A stretch of DNA of 64,000 bases from positions 1 to 64,000 of the forward strand of contig CAVQWX010000003.1 of the NCBI GenBank assembly GCA_963717765.1. The letters run 5' to 3'. The translations under genes and the position numbers were made by a program. Shown here one piece after another: positions 45,793 through 53,629 of this stretch. The notes under the pieces were generated by a model, which saw only the letters and a program-made list of their open reading frames with translations, did not search any database and had not been told where the DNA came from. Every line of letters begins with the position of its first letter. Position 1 is the first letter of the stretch. Origin of the DNA: JACDER01 sp963717765 (lineage in GTDB: Bacteria; Actinomycetota; Thermoleophilia; Gaiellales; Gaiellaceae).

Positions 45793-46683
45793 ATGACACT
45801 CTCCACGGCGCAGCTCCTCTCGATCGGCCGCTTCGCCCGCACGACCGGTCTGACCATCCGCACGCTCCGTCGTTATGACGCAATCGGTCTGCTCGTCCCC
45901 GCGCACGTGGACGAGGACACGGGCTACCGCTGGTACACGCTCGAGCAGGCGCGCGACGGCGAGGCGATCCGGAGGCTGCGCGAGCTGGACGTCCCGCTCG
46001 ACGAGGTGCGTGCCCTGCTGCACGCGCCGTCCGAGACCCTGCGCGAAGGGCTCGAGGCGCACCGCGCGCGGCTCGAAGGACGGGCGGTCGAGCTGCGGCA
46101 CACGCTCGAGGAGTTGTCCCGACTGATCGACGGAGAGGAGCCGCTCGTGCCCGAGAAGGAGATGGTCAAGTTCGAAATCGGAATCCAGGAGCTGGACGAG
46201 GTGACGGCACTCGTGGTACGCGAGCACGTCCACCAGGACGAGATGTCCGAGCTCGTGCCGAGGGACATCGCGGAGGTGCACGCGTATGTGCAGGAGCTCG
46301 GTCTCGGCTTCCACGGGCCGCCGTTCTGCGTCTGCCCGTTCCCGAACGAGGACGGCACTCTCGACACGCAGATCGGCTGGCCGGTCGCAGAGGACGTCGC
46401 CGGCCGCGGCCGGATCGAGCCGACGACACTCCCGGCGACGCGGGCGCTCGTGATGAAGCACGTCGGCGCCTACACCGCCCTCGGCAAGTCCTATCGCCTC
46501 ATGAGCGAGGTGATGGAGGAGAACGGCCTGACGCCGGCGGATTCGCCGCGCGAGATCTACGTGACGGACCCGGAGGAGGTCAGCGACCCCAACGAGTACG
46601 AGACGGTGATCGTGTGGCCCATCGGCCCCGAGGGTGAGTTGAAGCCGGGCGGCTTCTTCAAACGCCGCGTAGAAGTGGAGTAG
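45793..46683 (+). CDS. MerR-family regulator with GyrI-like effector domain
   Basis: 296 residues. HTH at the N terminus: LSIGRFARTTGLTIRTLRRY, DAIGLLVPAHVDEDTGYRWY. Coiled coil about 75-125. C-terminal effector-binding part, VTALVVREHVHQDEMSELVP and ATRALVMKHVGAYTALGKSY, is a GyrI-like/BmrR-type drug-binding fold. Probably responds to small hydrophobic effectors. Confidence 0.9.
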   Translation: MTLSTAQLLSIGRFARTTGLTIRTLRRYDAIGLLVPAHVDEDTGYRWYTLEQARDGEAIRRLRELDVPLDEVRALLHAPSETLREGLEAHRARLEGRAVELRHTLEELSRLIDGEEPLVPEKEMVKFEIGIQELDEVTALVVREHVHQDEMSELVPRDIAEVHAYVQELGLGFHGPPFCVCPFPNEDGTLDTQIGWPVAEDVAGRGRIEPTTLPATRALVMKHVGAYTALGKSYRLMSEVMEENGLTPADSPREIYVTDPEEVSDPNEYETVIVWPIGPEGELKPGGFFKRRVEVE

Positions 46684-46745
46684 CTCCGCGTCTCCGCAGA
46701 GGTGTCGCCCCGTTCTCAGGGACGACTCCTCGCGTGTCGGGTCGG

Positions 46746-46985
46746 CTACGGCTTCCGGCAGATCGTCTTGCCCGGGCAGAGCGTGTTCGGCTTGCTCGCC
46801 GGCTTGACGCGGAGACTGCGGCTCTTCGTGTACTTCAGGTACCAGGCGTGTCCTTCGGCCTGGGACGGCGCGGTGGACGGATCGTCGCCGATGACGGGAT
46901 AGGCCATCGCTCCGGCCGGCGCGACCAGCGCTGCTACCGAAACCATGAGGAGGACGGAGTTGCGAATCTGGCGGGTGCGCTTCAT
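46746..46985 (-). CDS. Small secreted protein, 79 residues
   Basis: From ATG 46985 (upstream ATG 47015 less likely). Signal peptide KRTRQIRNSVLLMVSVAALV with APAGAMA cut site. The mature part of about 50 residues, YPVIGDDPSTAPSQAEGHAW and SRSLRVKPASKPNTL, has two Cys (CPGKTIC). No family recognised. MITE-bearing DNA lies upstream. Confidence 0.55.
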   Translation of the reverse strand: MKRTRQIRNSVLLMVSVAALVAPAGAMAYPVIGDDPSTAPSQAEGHAWYLKYTKSRSLRVKPASKPNTLCPGKTICRKP

Positions 46986-47058
46986 TTTCTGCCCCTTCCG
47001 ATCGTGTGACCGCAAGACGGCAGGACCGGCGCGAATCTTCCGTTTAGTTCAGGAGCTC

Positions 47059-47226
47059 TAGTGGTCTGACCGGCAACGTCCGCCTGGCCCCTGGCCCACG
47101 ATCACGCTGCGCCATGCGGCGTCCTCGGTCGCGGACGGGCTAACCAGCCCGCCCGCTCCCTGCGTCCTTGCCTGGCTTGGTGCTCCCGGCCCAGGAACCG
47201 GGCAACGTTACCGGCCAAACCACTAG
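47059..47226. mobile_element. 168-bp MITE with 22-bp inverted ends and 10-bp target duplication
   Basis: The left end starts CTAGTGGTCTGACCGGCAAC (47059 on); the right end, reversed (47226 back), starts CTAGTGGTTTGGCCGGTAAC; 19 of 22 positions match. TTCAGGAGCT flanks both sides (47049-47058 and 47227-47236), a 10-bp target-site duplication (13 bp if the shared TAG is counted). No ORF inside, so it needs a transposase in trans; a 10-13 bp duplication is typical of IS4-type enzymes. It sits exactly at the end of the M16 peptidase gene and now supplies its stop. Confidence 0.85.
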
Positions 47227-48491
47227 TTCAGGAGCTTCGCGAAGCGCTCCTCGTCGTCGAACGGGCCGACGACGGCGAGCGTGAACGCGTTGCGCCCGAT
47301 CACGTCCTGCGCGACGCGCTGGACGTCCTCGGCCGTGACCGCGTCCAATCCGTCCAGCACCTCCTGCGGCTCGACGGCTCCGCCTTCGAGCACCTCGCGC
47401 CGAAGCCCGAACTGGAGGAGACCCTGCGGGCTCTCGGTTTGCAGGGTGAAGCGCCCTTTCGCGAAGGAGCGCGCCTTCTCGAGCTCGTCTGCAGGCACCG
47501 GCTCGTCGGCCATCTTCTTCAGCTCGCCGGCCACCGTCGAGATCGCGTCGTCGATCCGGTTCAGGTCGACGCCTGCCTGTGAGTAGAGCGTCCCCGTGTC
47601 CGTGTAGCTGTAGTTGGTGCCGAAGACGTAGTACGCGAGGCCGCGGCGCTCGCGCACCTCGGTGAAGAGACGCGAGGACATTCCGCCCCCGAGCACGACC
47701 GCGAGCAGCTGGAGTGCGTAGCGGTCGGGGTGCTTGAGCGGGTAGCTGATCGTGCCGAGGCACAGGTGCGCCTGGTCGGAGTCCTTCGTGTGCAGCTTGA
47801 TCCGCGTGTGCTCCGCGCCGACCGGCTGGAGTGGCGCAGGCCCGTCGGCTCCGTTCCCCGACAGGTCTCCGAGCAGCTCCTCGATCTGGCCGAGGAAGTC
47901 GCCCTCGATGAGCCCGCCGAGCCCGACGACGACACGTCCCGGCTTGTACCAGTGGCCGAGGTAGTCGAGGAACGTCTCGCGATTGGCGGCGCGGATCGCC
48001 TCCTTGCGGCCGAGCACCATCCAGCCGAGCGGCTGGTCGCCGTACAGCACCTCCTCGTACACGTTGTCGACGAGGTCGCGCGGCGTGTCGAGATACATGT
48101 TCATCTCCTCGATGATCACGCCCTTCTCGCGTTCGATCTCGTCCGGCTCGAACTTCGAGTTGCGGAGCATGTCCACGAGGACGTCCATGGCAATCTCGCG
48201 CGACTCGCCCGCGCAGCGGACGTAGTAGCCCGTGTACTCCTTGCTCGTGAAGGCGTTGAACTCCCCGCCGATCGCGTCGACCTCGGCCGCGATGTCGCGC
48301 GCCGTCGGGCGCCGCTCCGTGCCCTTGAAGACCATATGCTCGGTGAAATGGGCGATCCCGTTCGTGTCCTTGGTCTCGTAGCGGGAGCCGGACGCGACCA
48401 TGATGAAGCAGGTGATGGACTTCGCCTGGGGTAGCGGCGCGGTCAGGACGCGCAGGCCGTTCGCGAGGGTGTGGCGCTCGTAGGTGCTCAT
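47223..48491 (-). CDS. M16 family zinc metallopeptidase (processing-peptidase-like)
   Basis: 422 residues. Inverted zinc motif HxxEH in GIAHFTEHMVFKGTERRPTA with the distal Glu in EKGVIIEEMNMYLDTPRDLV. C-terminal half has EVRERRGLAYYVFGTNYSYT and TLQTESPQGLLQFGL. Resembles actinobacterial and mitochondrial-type M16 peptidases. The stop TAG lies inside the MITE end; without the insertion the frame would end at the same residue with TAA. The start overlaps the thioesterase stop (ATGA). Confidence 0.92.
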   Translation of the reverse strand: MSTYERHTLANGLRVLTAPLPQAKSITCFIMVASGSRYETKDTNGIAHFTEHMVFKGTERRPTARDIAAEVDAIGGEFNAFTSKEYTGYYVRCAGESREIAMDVLVDMLRNSKFEPDEIEREKGVIIEEMNMYLDTPRDLVDNVYEEVLYGDQPLGWMVLGRKEAIRAANRETFLDYLGHWYKPGRVVVGLGGLIEGDFLGQIEELLGDLSGNGADGPAPLQPVGAEHTRIKLHTKDSDQAHLCLGTISYPLKHPDRYALQLLAVVLGGGMSSRLFTEVRERRGLAYYVFGTNYSYTDTGTLYSQAGVDLNRIDDAISTVAGELKKMADEPVPADELEKARSFAKGRFTLQTESPQGLLQFGLRREVLEGGAVEPQEVLDGLDAVTAEDVQRVAQDVIGRNAFTLAVVGPFDDEERFAKLLN

Positions 48492-48865
48492 TCCGAGAGC
48501 AGCTTACGCCAATCATCCGGGAGCGGAACCGACTCCCCACGCTCGTAGTCGAAGGCGACGAGCACGGTCTTTGCCTCCGCCACGATGCGGTCGCCGACCT
48601 TGAGCTCGTAGCCGAGGTCGAAGCTCTTGTTCCCCACTCGCGTCGGCCACATGGTCACCTCCACCACCTCGCCGACCGAGACCTGGTCGCGGAAGTCGAT
48701 TTCGCAGCGGGCCAGGATCATCTGCGTCCAGTCGAAGCCGAACTCGTTGCGCAGATCGACGCGCGCCTCCTCGAGGTACGTGAGGTACACCGCGTTGTTC
48801 ACGTGGCCGAGCGAGTCGCAGTCGCGGAAGCGGACTCGCTCGCGGCGGACGATCCGCAGGCTCAT
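48488..48865 (-). CDS. Acyl-CoA thioesterase, 4HBT hotdog family
   Basis: 125 residues from ATG 48865. The active-site motif is VRFRDCDSLGHVNNAVYLTY with the Asp-x-x-x-H-V-N-N signature of 4-hydroxybenzoyl-CoA thioesterase-like enzymes, then LEEARVDLRNEFGF. Overlaps both neighbours by four bases, forming a phosphatase-thioesterase-peptidase run. Confidence 0.88.
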   Translation of the reverse strand: MSLRIVRRERVRFRDCDSLGHVNNAVYLTYLEEARVDLRNEFGFDWTQMILARCEIDFRDQVSVGEVVEVTMWPTRVGNKSFDLGYELKVGDRIVAEAKTVLVAFDYERGESVPLPDDWRKLLSE

Positions 48866-49449
48866 GCCAGGCCGGTGAACTCCATCAGCGAGGCGAACGG
48901 TTGGACGAGCTCCTTCGTCACCAGGTCGACGGTGGCGACGCCGGGCAGCGGGATCGCGGCCCACTCCTCCAGGTTCGGTGCGTCCATGCCGCGCAGGTTC
49001 GCGAGGTAGTGGCTGAGGACGAGGCCGTGCGAGACGACGCAGACGTCGCCCGCCGCGCTGTCCGTCAAGCGGTCGATGCATGCGACGACGCGGGCGCGAG
49101 CCTCGGCTCCTGTCTCCCATTCGGACACACTGTCGTTTGGAGAGGCGAAGTGTGCGGCTACGAGCGCGTGGTACTCGTCCTGGCTCACGAGCGGCGTCGT
49201 GCCGCGGTCGACTTCGTGCAAGTCGGGATCGATGCGCAGGTCGAGCCCGGTCGTCCCCGCGATCGGCTGCGCGGTCGCGACCGCTTTCGCCTCCGGGCTG
49301 GACGCGATCAGGGTCAGGTCGCGCCACACCGGCGAGCGCGCGAGGTCGCGTGCCTGCTGCTCGCCGGTCGGCGACAGGTGCCAGGAGGGCATCGGCTGGT
49401 CGCCGCGCAGGAGCACCTGCGCGTGACGGACGAGGTACAGGAGGCTCAC
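48862..49449 (-). CDS. Histidine phosphatase family protein
   Basis: 195 residues. RHG-type motif LLYLVRHAQVLLRGDQ (RHA in place of RHG), then LSPTGEQQARDLA, LIASSPEAKAVATAQPIAGT, LHEVDRG and the second His in DVCVVSHGLVLSHYLANL. Broad phosphoesterase family; substrate unknown. Confidence 0.87.
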   Translation of the reverse strand: MSLLYLVRHAQVLLRGDQPMPSWHLSPTGEQQARDLARSPVWRDLTLIASSPEAKAVATAQPIAGTTGLDLRIDPDLHEVDRGTTPLVSQDEYHALVAAHFASPNDSVSEWETGAEARARVVACIDRLTDSAAGDVCVVSHGLVLSHYLANLRGMDAPNLEEWAAIPLPGVATVDLVTKELVQPFASLMEFTGLA

Positions 49450-49472
49450 GCGGGCAGTATCGTCGCTGGGCG

Positions 49473-50336
49473 ATGCCGAACGGAGAATTCACGGAGCAGG
49501 GGATCCAGGCGCAGCCGGCGTGGCTGACGCAGGTGCCGACCGACCGCCGCTTCCCGGACGCGCGCGTGCTGCTCACCGGCTGCGGGACGTCCTACCACGC
49601 CGCCCAGACCGGCGGCGAGGCCGTGCAGGCGCTCGAGCTCGTCCTCGCGCCGCGCCGGGACGCCGAGCTCCTCGTCCTGCTCAGCCACGAGGGGGAGACG
49701 CCGCTGACGCTCGAGGCCGCACGCGCCTTCCCGGGACCCAAGTGGTGCGTGACTGCCGTCGCGGCGAGCCCGATCGCGCAGCTGTGCGAGGAGGTGATCG
49801 TCTCGACGCCCGAGGTGGAGAAGAGCTACTGCCACACCGCGAGCTACACATGCGCGGTGGCGGCACTTGCGGCGCTCCGCGGCGAGGATGTCGCGTGGCT
49901 GTCCGGCGCCGTTGCGGCGGCCATCGCCGACCCGTTTCCCGTGTCCGACCACGAACGCTGGCTCGTCGCCGGTGCCGGCCGCGACTGGCCGACGGCGCAG
50001 GAGGCCGTGCTCAAGCTGCGCGAAGGTGCGTTCGTCGCGGCCGAGCCCTACGAGACCGAGCAGCTGCTCCACGGCTACCTGGCGGCGATCGACGAGCGTG
50101 TTCGCTGCTTCGTCCTCGAGGGCGAGGGCCGTGCCGCCGAGCGCGCGCGCGGCGCGGTCGCCGCGCTCGGGGCGCTCGGGTGCGACGCAACGCTCGTTCC
50201 AACCGTCCACCCGGTCGTGGACATCGTGCGCTTCCAGGTCCTCACCGTCGAACTCGCCGCGGCGCGCGGCGTCGACCCGGACCGAATCCGCCGCGACGAC
50301 GAGCGCTGGGCGCGCGCCCGGGCGGCCTACGAGTAG
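49473..50336 (+). CDS. SIS-domain protein (sugar isomerase / GlmS C-terminal-like)
   Basis: 287 residues from ATG 49473. Two SIS halves: ARVLLTGCGTSYHAAQTGGE, LLVLLSHEGETPLTLEAARA, CEEVIVSTPEVEKSYCHTAS and LKLREGAFVAAEPYETEQLL. The TGCGTSYHA and SHEGETP loops resemble the isomerase half of glucosamine-6-phosphate synthase, without the glutaminase half. It may be an aldose-ketose isomerase or sensor. Divergent from the phosphatase gene. Confidence 0.85.
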   Translation: MPNGEFTEQGIQAQPAWLTQVPTDRRFPDARVLLTGCGTSYHAAQTGGEAVQALELVLAPRRDAELLVLLSHEGETPLTLEAARAFPGPKWCVTAVAASPIAQLCEEVIVSTPEVEKSYCHTASYTCAVAALAALRGEDVAWLSGAVAAAIADPFPVSDHERWLVAGAGRDWPTAQEAVLKLREGAFVAAEPYETEQLLHGYLAAIDERVRCFVLEGEGRAAERARGAVAALGALGCDATLVPTVHPVVDIVRFQVLTVELAAARGVDPDRIRRDDERWARARAAYE

Positions 50337-51211
50337 AAGGTCCGGGCGAGCTCGTCCGTCTCGGATCGGACAAGCTCGATCTCCTCACCGGTCAGGCGCT
50401 CCTTCCAACGGTCCAGGTTGGCGCGGCTGTCGAGCCTGATCTCGCCCGGCTCGGAGACCCTCGTCTCGATCGGGTTCCCTGGCTCCGACGCGATGCTCAC
50501 CACGTGGGCCGCGTGATGGCTGAACTCGAGCCCGAGCGTGGCGTAGAGGCGCTCGAACTCGCGCAGCGGATTGCGCGAGAGGTCCTCGTGCCGGACCACA
50601 TGCACCTGCGGCAGCTCGCGCGCGTACTCGCCTGCGGTCTCATAGAGGATCCGCCAAAGCAGGGCAGCCTGGCCGATGAGCGTGATCGGCTGAGCCTCTA
50701 GCGCCCGCCGGAAAGGCTCGAGGCGGTCGCGCATCAGCAGCGGCTGGCGCAGTAGCCAGCTGGTGTCGAATCCCCAGGCCAGCCGCTTGGTGCTGCCGGC
50801 GATCGCGAGCGGATGGCGCACGACGACCACGACGGTCGCTCCCAGCCGCTTCACGAACCAGGGGATCGAGAAGAGGGCAAAGGGATCCTTGAGGAGCGGG
50901 CGGGCGCGTGTGAGCCGAGCATGGAGGAGGCGGGCGAGCCGTTTCGGGCGCTGGCGGTGGATCGGCTCGGCGCGAACGGTACCGAGGGGGATCCCGAGCA
51001 GCCGCGTGAATGCCTCCGGATATCCGTCCTCGTTGTCCTCGGAGAGGTAGAGGTACTGGGTCTCCACCGGGCGCTTGAGGAGCATGGGCGCGACCTCGGG
51101 GTTGAGCGGCTCGTGGAAGTAGACCGCCTGGCGGGAGGCCGTGAGCATCCGCCCGACCCAGGTCGTCCCGGACCGGTGCATCCCGGTTACGAGGATCGGC
51201 GGTTGCGCCAC
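50327..51211 (-). CDS. PAPS-type sulfotransferase
   Basis: 294 residues from GTG 51211. 5'-PSB loop PPILVTGMHRSGTTWVGRML, 3'-phosphate loop VVVVVRHPLAIAGSTKRLAW, then WRILYETAGEYARELPQVHV and VRHEDLSRNPLREFERLYAT. Transfers sulfate from PAPS to a sugar, lipid or similar acceptor. Overlaps the epimerase gene by 25 bases, so co-translated; no PAPS synthesis genes in view. Confidence 0.88.
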   Translation of the reverse strand: MAQPPILVTGMHRSGTTWVGRMLTASRQAVYFHEPLNPEVAPMLLKRPVETQYLYLSEDNEDGYPEAFTRLLGIPLGTVRAEPIHRQRPKRLARLLHARLTRARPLLKDPFALFSIPWFVKRLGATVVVVVRHPLAIAGSTKRLAWGFDTSWLLRQPLLMRDRLEPFRRALEAQPITLIGQAALLWRILYETAGEYARELPQVHVVRHEDLSRNPLREFERLYATLGLEFSHHAAHVVSIASEPGNPIETRVSEPGEIRLDSRANLDRWKERLTGEEIELVRSETDELARTFYS

Positions 51212-52146
51212 TCGGCCAGCAGCTCGGACTCTCGGGCCGCGCTCATGCCGGTTGCCAGCTCCGGCGCCGCGCCGCGCCACTCGAGCGTGTCGCGGAAGGT
51301 CTCCTCGGCGGGCCGGAAGGAGAGGCCGCCCGCCACCGCGGCGGAGACGTCGGCCTCGTGCAGTGCGGCGAGGCGGGGATCGGGGCTCCAGAGCGGGAGG
51401 TCCTCCTCGCTGACGCCTTGCTCGACGAGCCACTCGTCGGGAGCCCAGACCACGTCGGCTCCGTGCAGGAGCTCGATCAGCGCCACGCCCTCGTTCGTCG
51501 CGTTGAAGACGCCGCTCCGGCCCTCGTCGGCCATCCGCACGATCCACCCGGCGAGGTCGCGCACGTCGATGAACTGGAAGGGACGATCTGGCGGGCCCGG
51601 CGCGAGCATCGGGCCGCCGTGGGCGATGCGCACTGGCCAGTAAGTGAAGCGGTCGGTTGGATCGTGCGGCCCGACGATGAAGCCGGGGCGGATGATCAGC
51701 GCTCGCTCGCCGTATACGTCCTGCACCGCCTGCTCGCAGAGCGCCTTGAGCGGGCCGTAGTTCTCGAACTCGGGCCCGAACTCCTCGACCGTCTCGTCCT
51801 CGATCGTCCCCAGCGGGCTCGACTCGTCGACCCGCTTGGACAGGTCGGCATAGACCGAGATCGTGGAGATGAAGACGTAGGTCCCGACGGCGTCGCGGAG
51901 CGCTTCCGCCGAGGCGCGGACGATGCGCGGGAAGTAGCCGCACGTGTCGACGACCGCGTCCCAGGAGCGGCCCTCGAGCGCCGCGAGCCCGCCGTCGCGG
52001 TCGCCGGTGATGCGCTCGAACTCGGGGAAGAGCTCGGGGTTCGTCTGGCCGCGGTTGAAGAGCGTGACGTCGTGCCCGCGCGCGAGCGCGTCTTCTGCAA
52101 GCGCCCGTCCCAGGAACCGTGTCCCACCAATGACCAGCAGCTGCAC
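51187..52146 (-). CDS. NAD-dependent epimerase/dehydratase (extended SDR)
   Basis: 319 residues. Rossmann loop QLLVIGGTRFLGRALAEDAL; then VDTCGYFPRIVRASAEALRD, FISTISVYADLSKRVDESSP, IIRPGFIVGPHDPTDRFTYW. Instead of a classical YxxxK it has ENYGPLKALCEQAV, which supplies Tyr-x-x-x-Lys. Resembles sugar-nucleotide-modifying reductases. Paired with the sulfotransferase. Confidence 0.87.
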   Translation of the reverse strand: MQLLVIGGTRFLGRALAEDALARGHDVTLFNRGQTNPELFPEFERITGDRDGGLAALEGRSWDAVVDTCGYFPRIVRASAEALRDAVGTYVFISTISVYADLSKRVDESSPLGTIEDETVEEFGPEFENYGPLKALCEQAVQDVYGERALIIRPGFIVGPHDPTDRFTYWPVRIAHGGPMLAPGPPDRPFQFIDVRDLAGWIVRMADEGRSGVFNATNEGVALIELLHGADVVWAPDEWLVEQGVSEEDLPLWSPDPRLAALHEADVSAAVAGGLSFRPAEETFRDTLEWRGAAPELATGMSAARESELLAEWRNRRSS

Positions 52147-52222
52147 GCTTCGATGCTACTCGGACCTAAACGGAACAAGAACTACTGCGAGGGAAGGCCC
52201 GAGCGCCGTCGAAGAGGCACGG

Positions 52223-52682
52223 ATGGCGGTCCGGGGGGTGACATTCGTCGCCGTCGTCGCCGTCGCGCTCGCTCTAGCGGGCCCGGCGTGGGGAGCGGGT
52301 AGCGCACGCATAGCATGCTTGGCCGCGGCGCGTTCGGCTGGGACGTCGCCGCGCTTCAGTTCGAACTCGCCTGGCACGGCTTTCCATCACGGACCTTCGA
52401 CGGCGTCTTCGGCCCGCGCGTCGAGAGCGCAGTCGTCGGCTTTCAGGAGTGGTCCGGCCTGCGTGCGGACGGCCGGGTCGGGCCGGCGACGTGGCGTGCG
52501 CTCCGCAGACCTCCCGCGCATTGCCCCATTCGGCTGGGTTGGCCGCTCGAGGGGCCGATCGCGAGTCCGTTCGGGCCCGTAACAGCCTGGTCGGCCACAC
52601 CGGAGATGCGACGGGTCCGCACCTGCACTTCGAGGTGCGGCTACGCGGCGCATCTGTCGATCCGCTGCCGGCCCTGGGATAG
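52223..52682 (+). pseudogene. Broken peptidoglycan-binding / M23 peptidase gene
   Basis: Signal peptide from ATG 52223 (AVRGVTFVAVVAVALALAGP then AWGAGSA), a frameshift near 52312, then a peptidoglycan-binding repeat (WDVAALQFELAWHGFPSRTF, VGFQEWSGLRADGRVGPATW) and the start of an M23 domain (LEGPIASPFGPV). A second frame switch near 52577 joins straight to the end of that domain, LVGHTGDATGPHLHFEVRLR. The middle of the catalytic domain, with the first metal ligands, is deleted. Confidence 0.75.
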
Positions 52683-52716
52683 CTCTCTGAGATCGGCTTT
52701 ACCGGCAGGCCGGCGC

Positions 52717-53130
52717 TCACGTCTTTGATCCGAGGCTCACCACGAGAGCGACTGCGCTCCCTGCCGGCAGGTGTCTTCCGGCTCTCGGCGTCTGCTTGAT
52801 GACCTGGCTCTTCTGCACGTGTGCGTGGCGTCGACGGACGTTTCCCACCTTGCAGTGGGCTCGGCTGATCGCCTTGGTCGCTGCGCGAAGGCTCTTGCCG
52901 ATCGCGCGCGGGACGAGGCAGTACGCCTTCTTGTGCGGCGGAGGTGGTGGAGGTGGACCGTTGCGGCCGGCGATGAAGATCATGTTGGACATGAATTCGC
53001 CGTTGTTGTGAACGCAGTGGCCGGCAGTCCAGACGAGGCTCTTGTTTTGTGCCGTCACCCCTGAGGCCGAACAGGAGTACAGGTTGCCTTGCGCATCGCT
53101 GGACGATAGTCGAGTGACCGCCTTTGCAAG
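52717..53130 (-). pseudogene. Fragment of a secreted serine protease joined to a PASTA domain
   Basis: The open frame starts after a TGA near 53130: SSDAQGNLYSCSASGVTAQN then KSLVWTAGHCVHNNGEF, the trypsin-fold strand with the catalytic His motif TAGHC. It then jumps to a Pro-rich linker and a PASTA domain (YCLVPRAIGKSLRAATKAIS, VIKQTPRAGRHLPAGSAVAL). The Asp and Ser parts of the protease are missing, and no signal peptide remains. GTG 53058 is the only start. Likely a deletion product of a longer secreted protease. Confidence 0.6.
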
Positions 53131-53152
53131 ACTGACTCAGGCTCGGGTACGG

Positions 53153-53587
53153 CTAACCCCGGCAGTCGCCGCACGCACCGCGCAGCACGACGTCATGATG
53201 GCCGAGCGCGTAGCCATGCGAGCCGGCGACTGCGGAGATCGCCCGCTCGAGCGCCTGGTCTTCGAACGTGTCGACCTTCCCACAGGCGGCACAGACGAGG
53301 TGATGATGGTGCTCGCCGCCCGGCTGGGCAGGTTCGAACCGAGTTAGCCCCTCGCCGAGGTCGATGCGGTGGACGAGACCTAACTCGGCAAGCTGATCGA
53401 GCGCTCTGTACACACTTGCGATCCCGACAGAGCGGCCCTCCGCGCGGAGGCCGTCCAGGACGTCCTGGGCCGAGAGGCAGCACTGCTGCTTCGCCAGGTA
53501 GGCGATCACAGCCTCGCGAGCCGCACCGGACCGTGCGCCCGAACGACGGAGGGCGTCGCTGGCAAAGGATGCCCACACCTTGGTCAC
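53153..53587 (-). CDS. zur: Fur-family metal regulator, Zur-like
   Basis: 144 residues from GTG 53587; longer versions of the frame run across the opposite gene. DNA-binding part TAREAVIAYL-like (SGAAREAVIAYLAKQQCCLS), ASVYRALDQLAELGLVHRID. Metal-binding motifs EHHHHLVCAACGKVDTFEDQ and the terminal CGDC give the structural zinc site. Divergent from a zinc-type ABC locus with a matching operator between them, so Zur is the best assignment over Fur. Confidence 0.85.
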   Translation of the reverse strand: MTKVWASFASDALRRSGARSGAAREAVIAYLAKQQCCLSAQDVLDGLRAEGRSVGIASVYRALDQLAELGLVHRIDLGEGLTRFEPAQPGGEHHHHLVCAACGKVDTFEDQALERAISAVAGSHGYALGHHDVVLRGACGDCRG

Positions 53588-53589
53588 AG

Positions 53590-53611
53590 TGATAATGATA
53601 CCGATTATTGA
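53590..53611. promoter_or_regulatory. Zur/Fur-type operator
   Basis: TGATAATGATACCGATTATTGA is a dyad of TGATAAT and ATTATTGA, very close to Fur/Zur box consensus. It lies three bases from the zur start and 18 from the transporter start, so one protein dimer could block both promoters. On the minus strand TATCAT (53594-53599) fits a -10 box seven bases from the zur GTG, implying a leaderless zur transcript and autoregulation. Confidence 0.75.
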
Positions 53612-53629
53612 AACTGGTACGCTGGCCGC

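Noticed and set aside
51200..51943. N-terminal extension of the sulfotransferase ORF into the epimerase gene
   Set aside because: The extension is Arg/Pro-rich and out of frame with the epimerase, which has a complete Rossmann fold; GTG 51211 gives a normal-length sulfotransferase.
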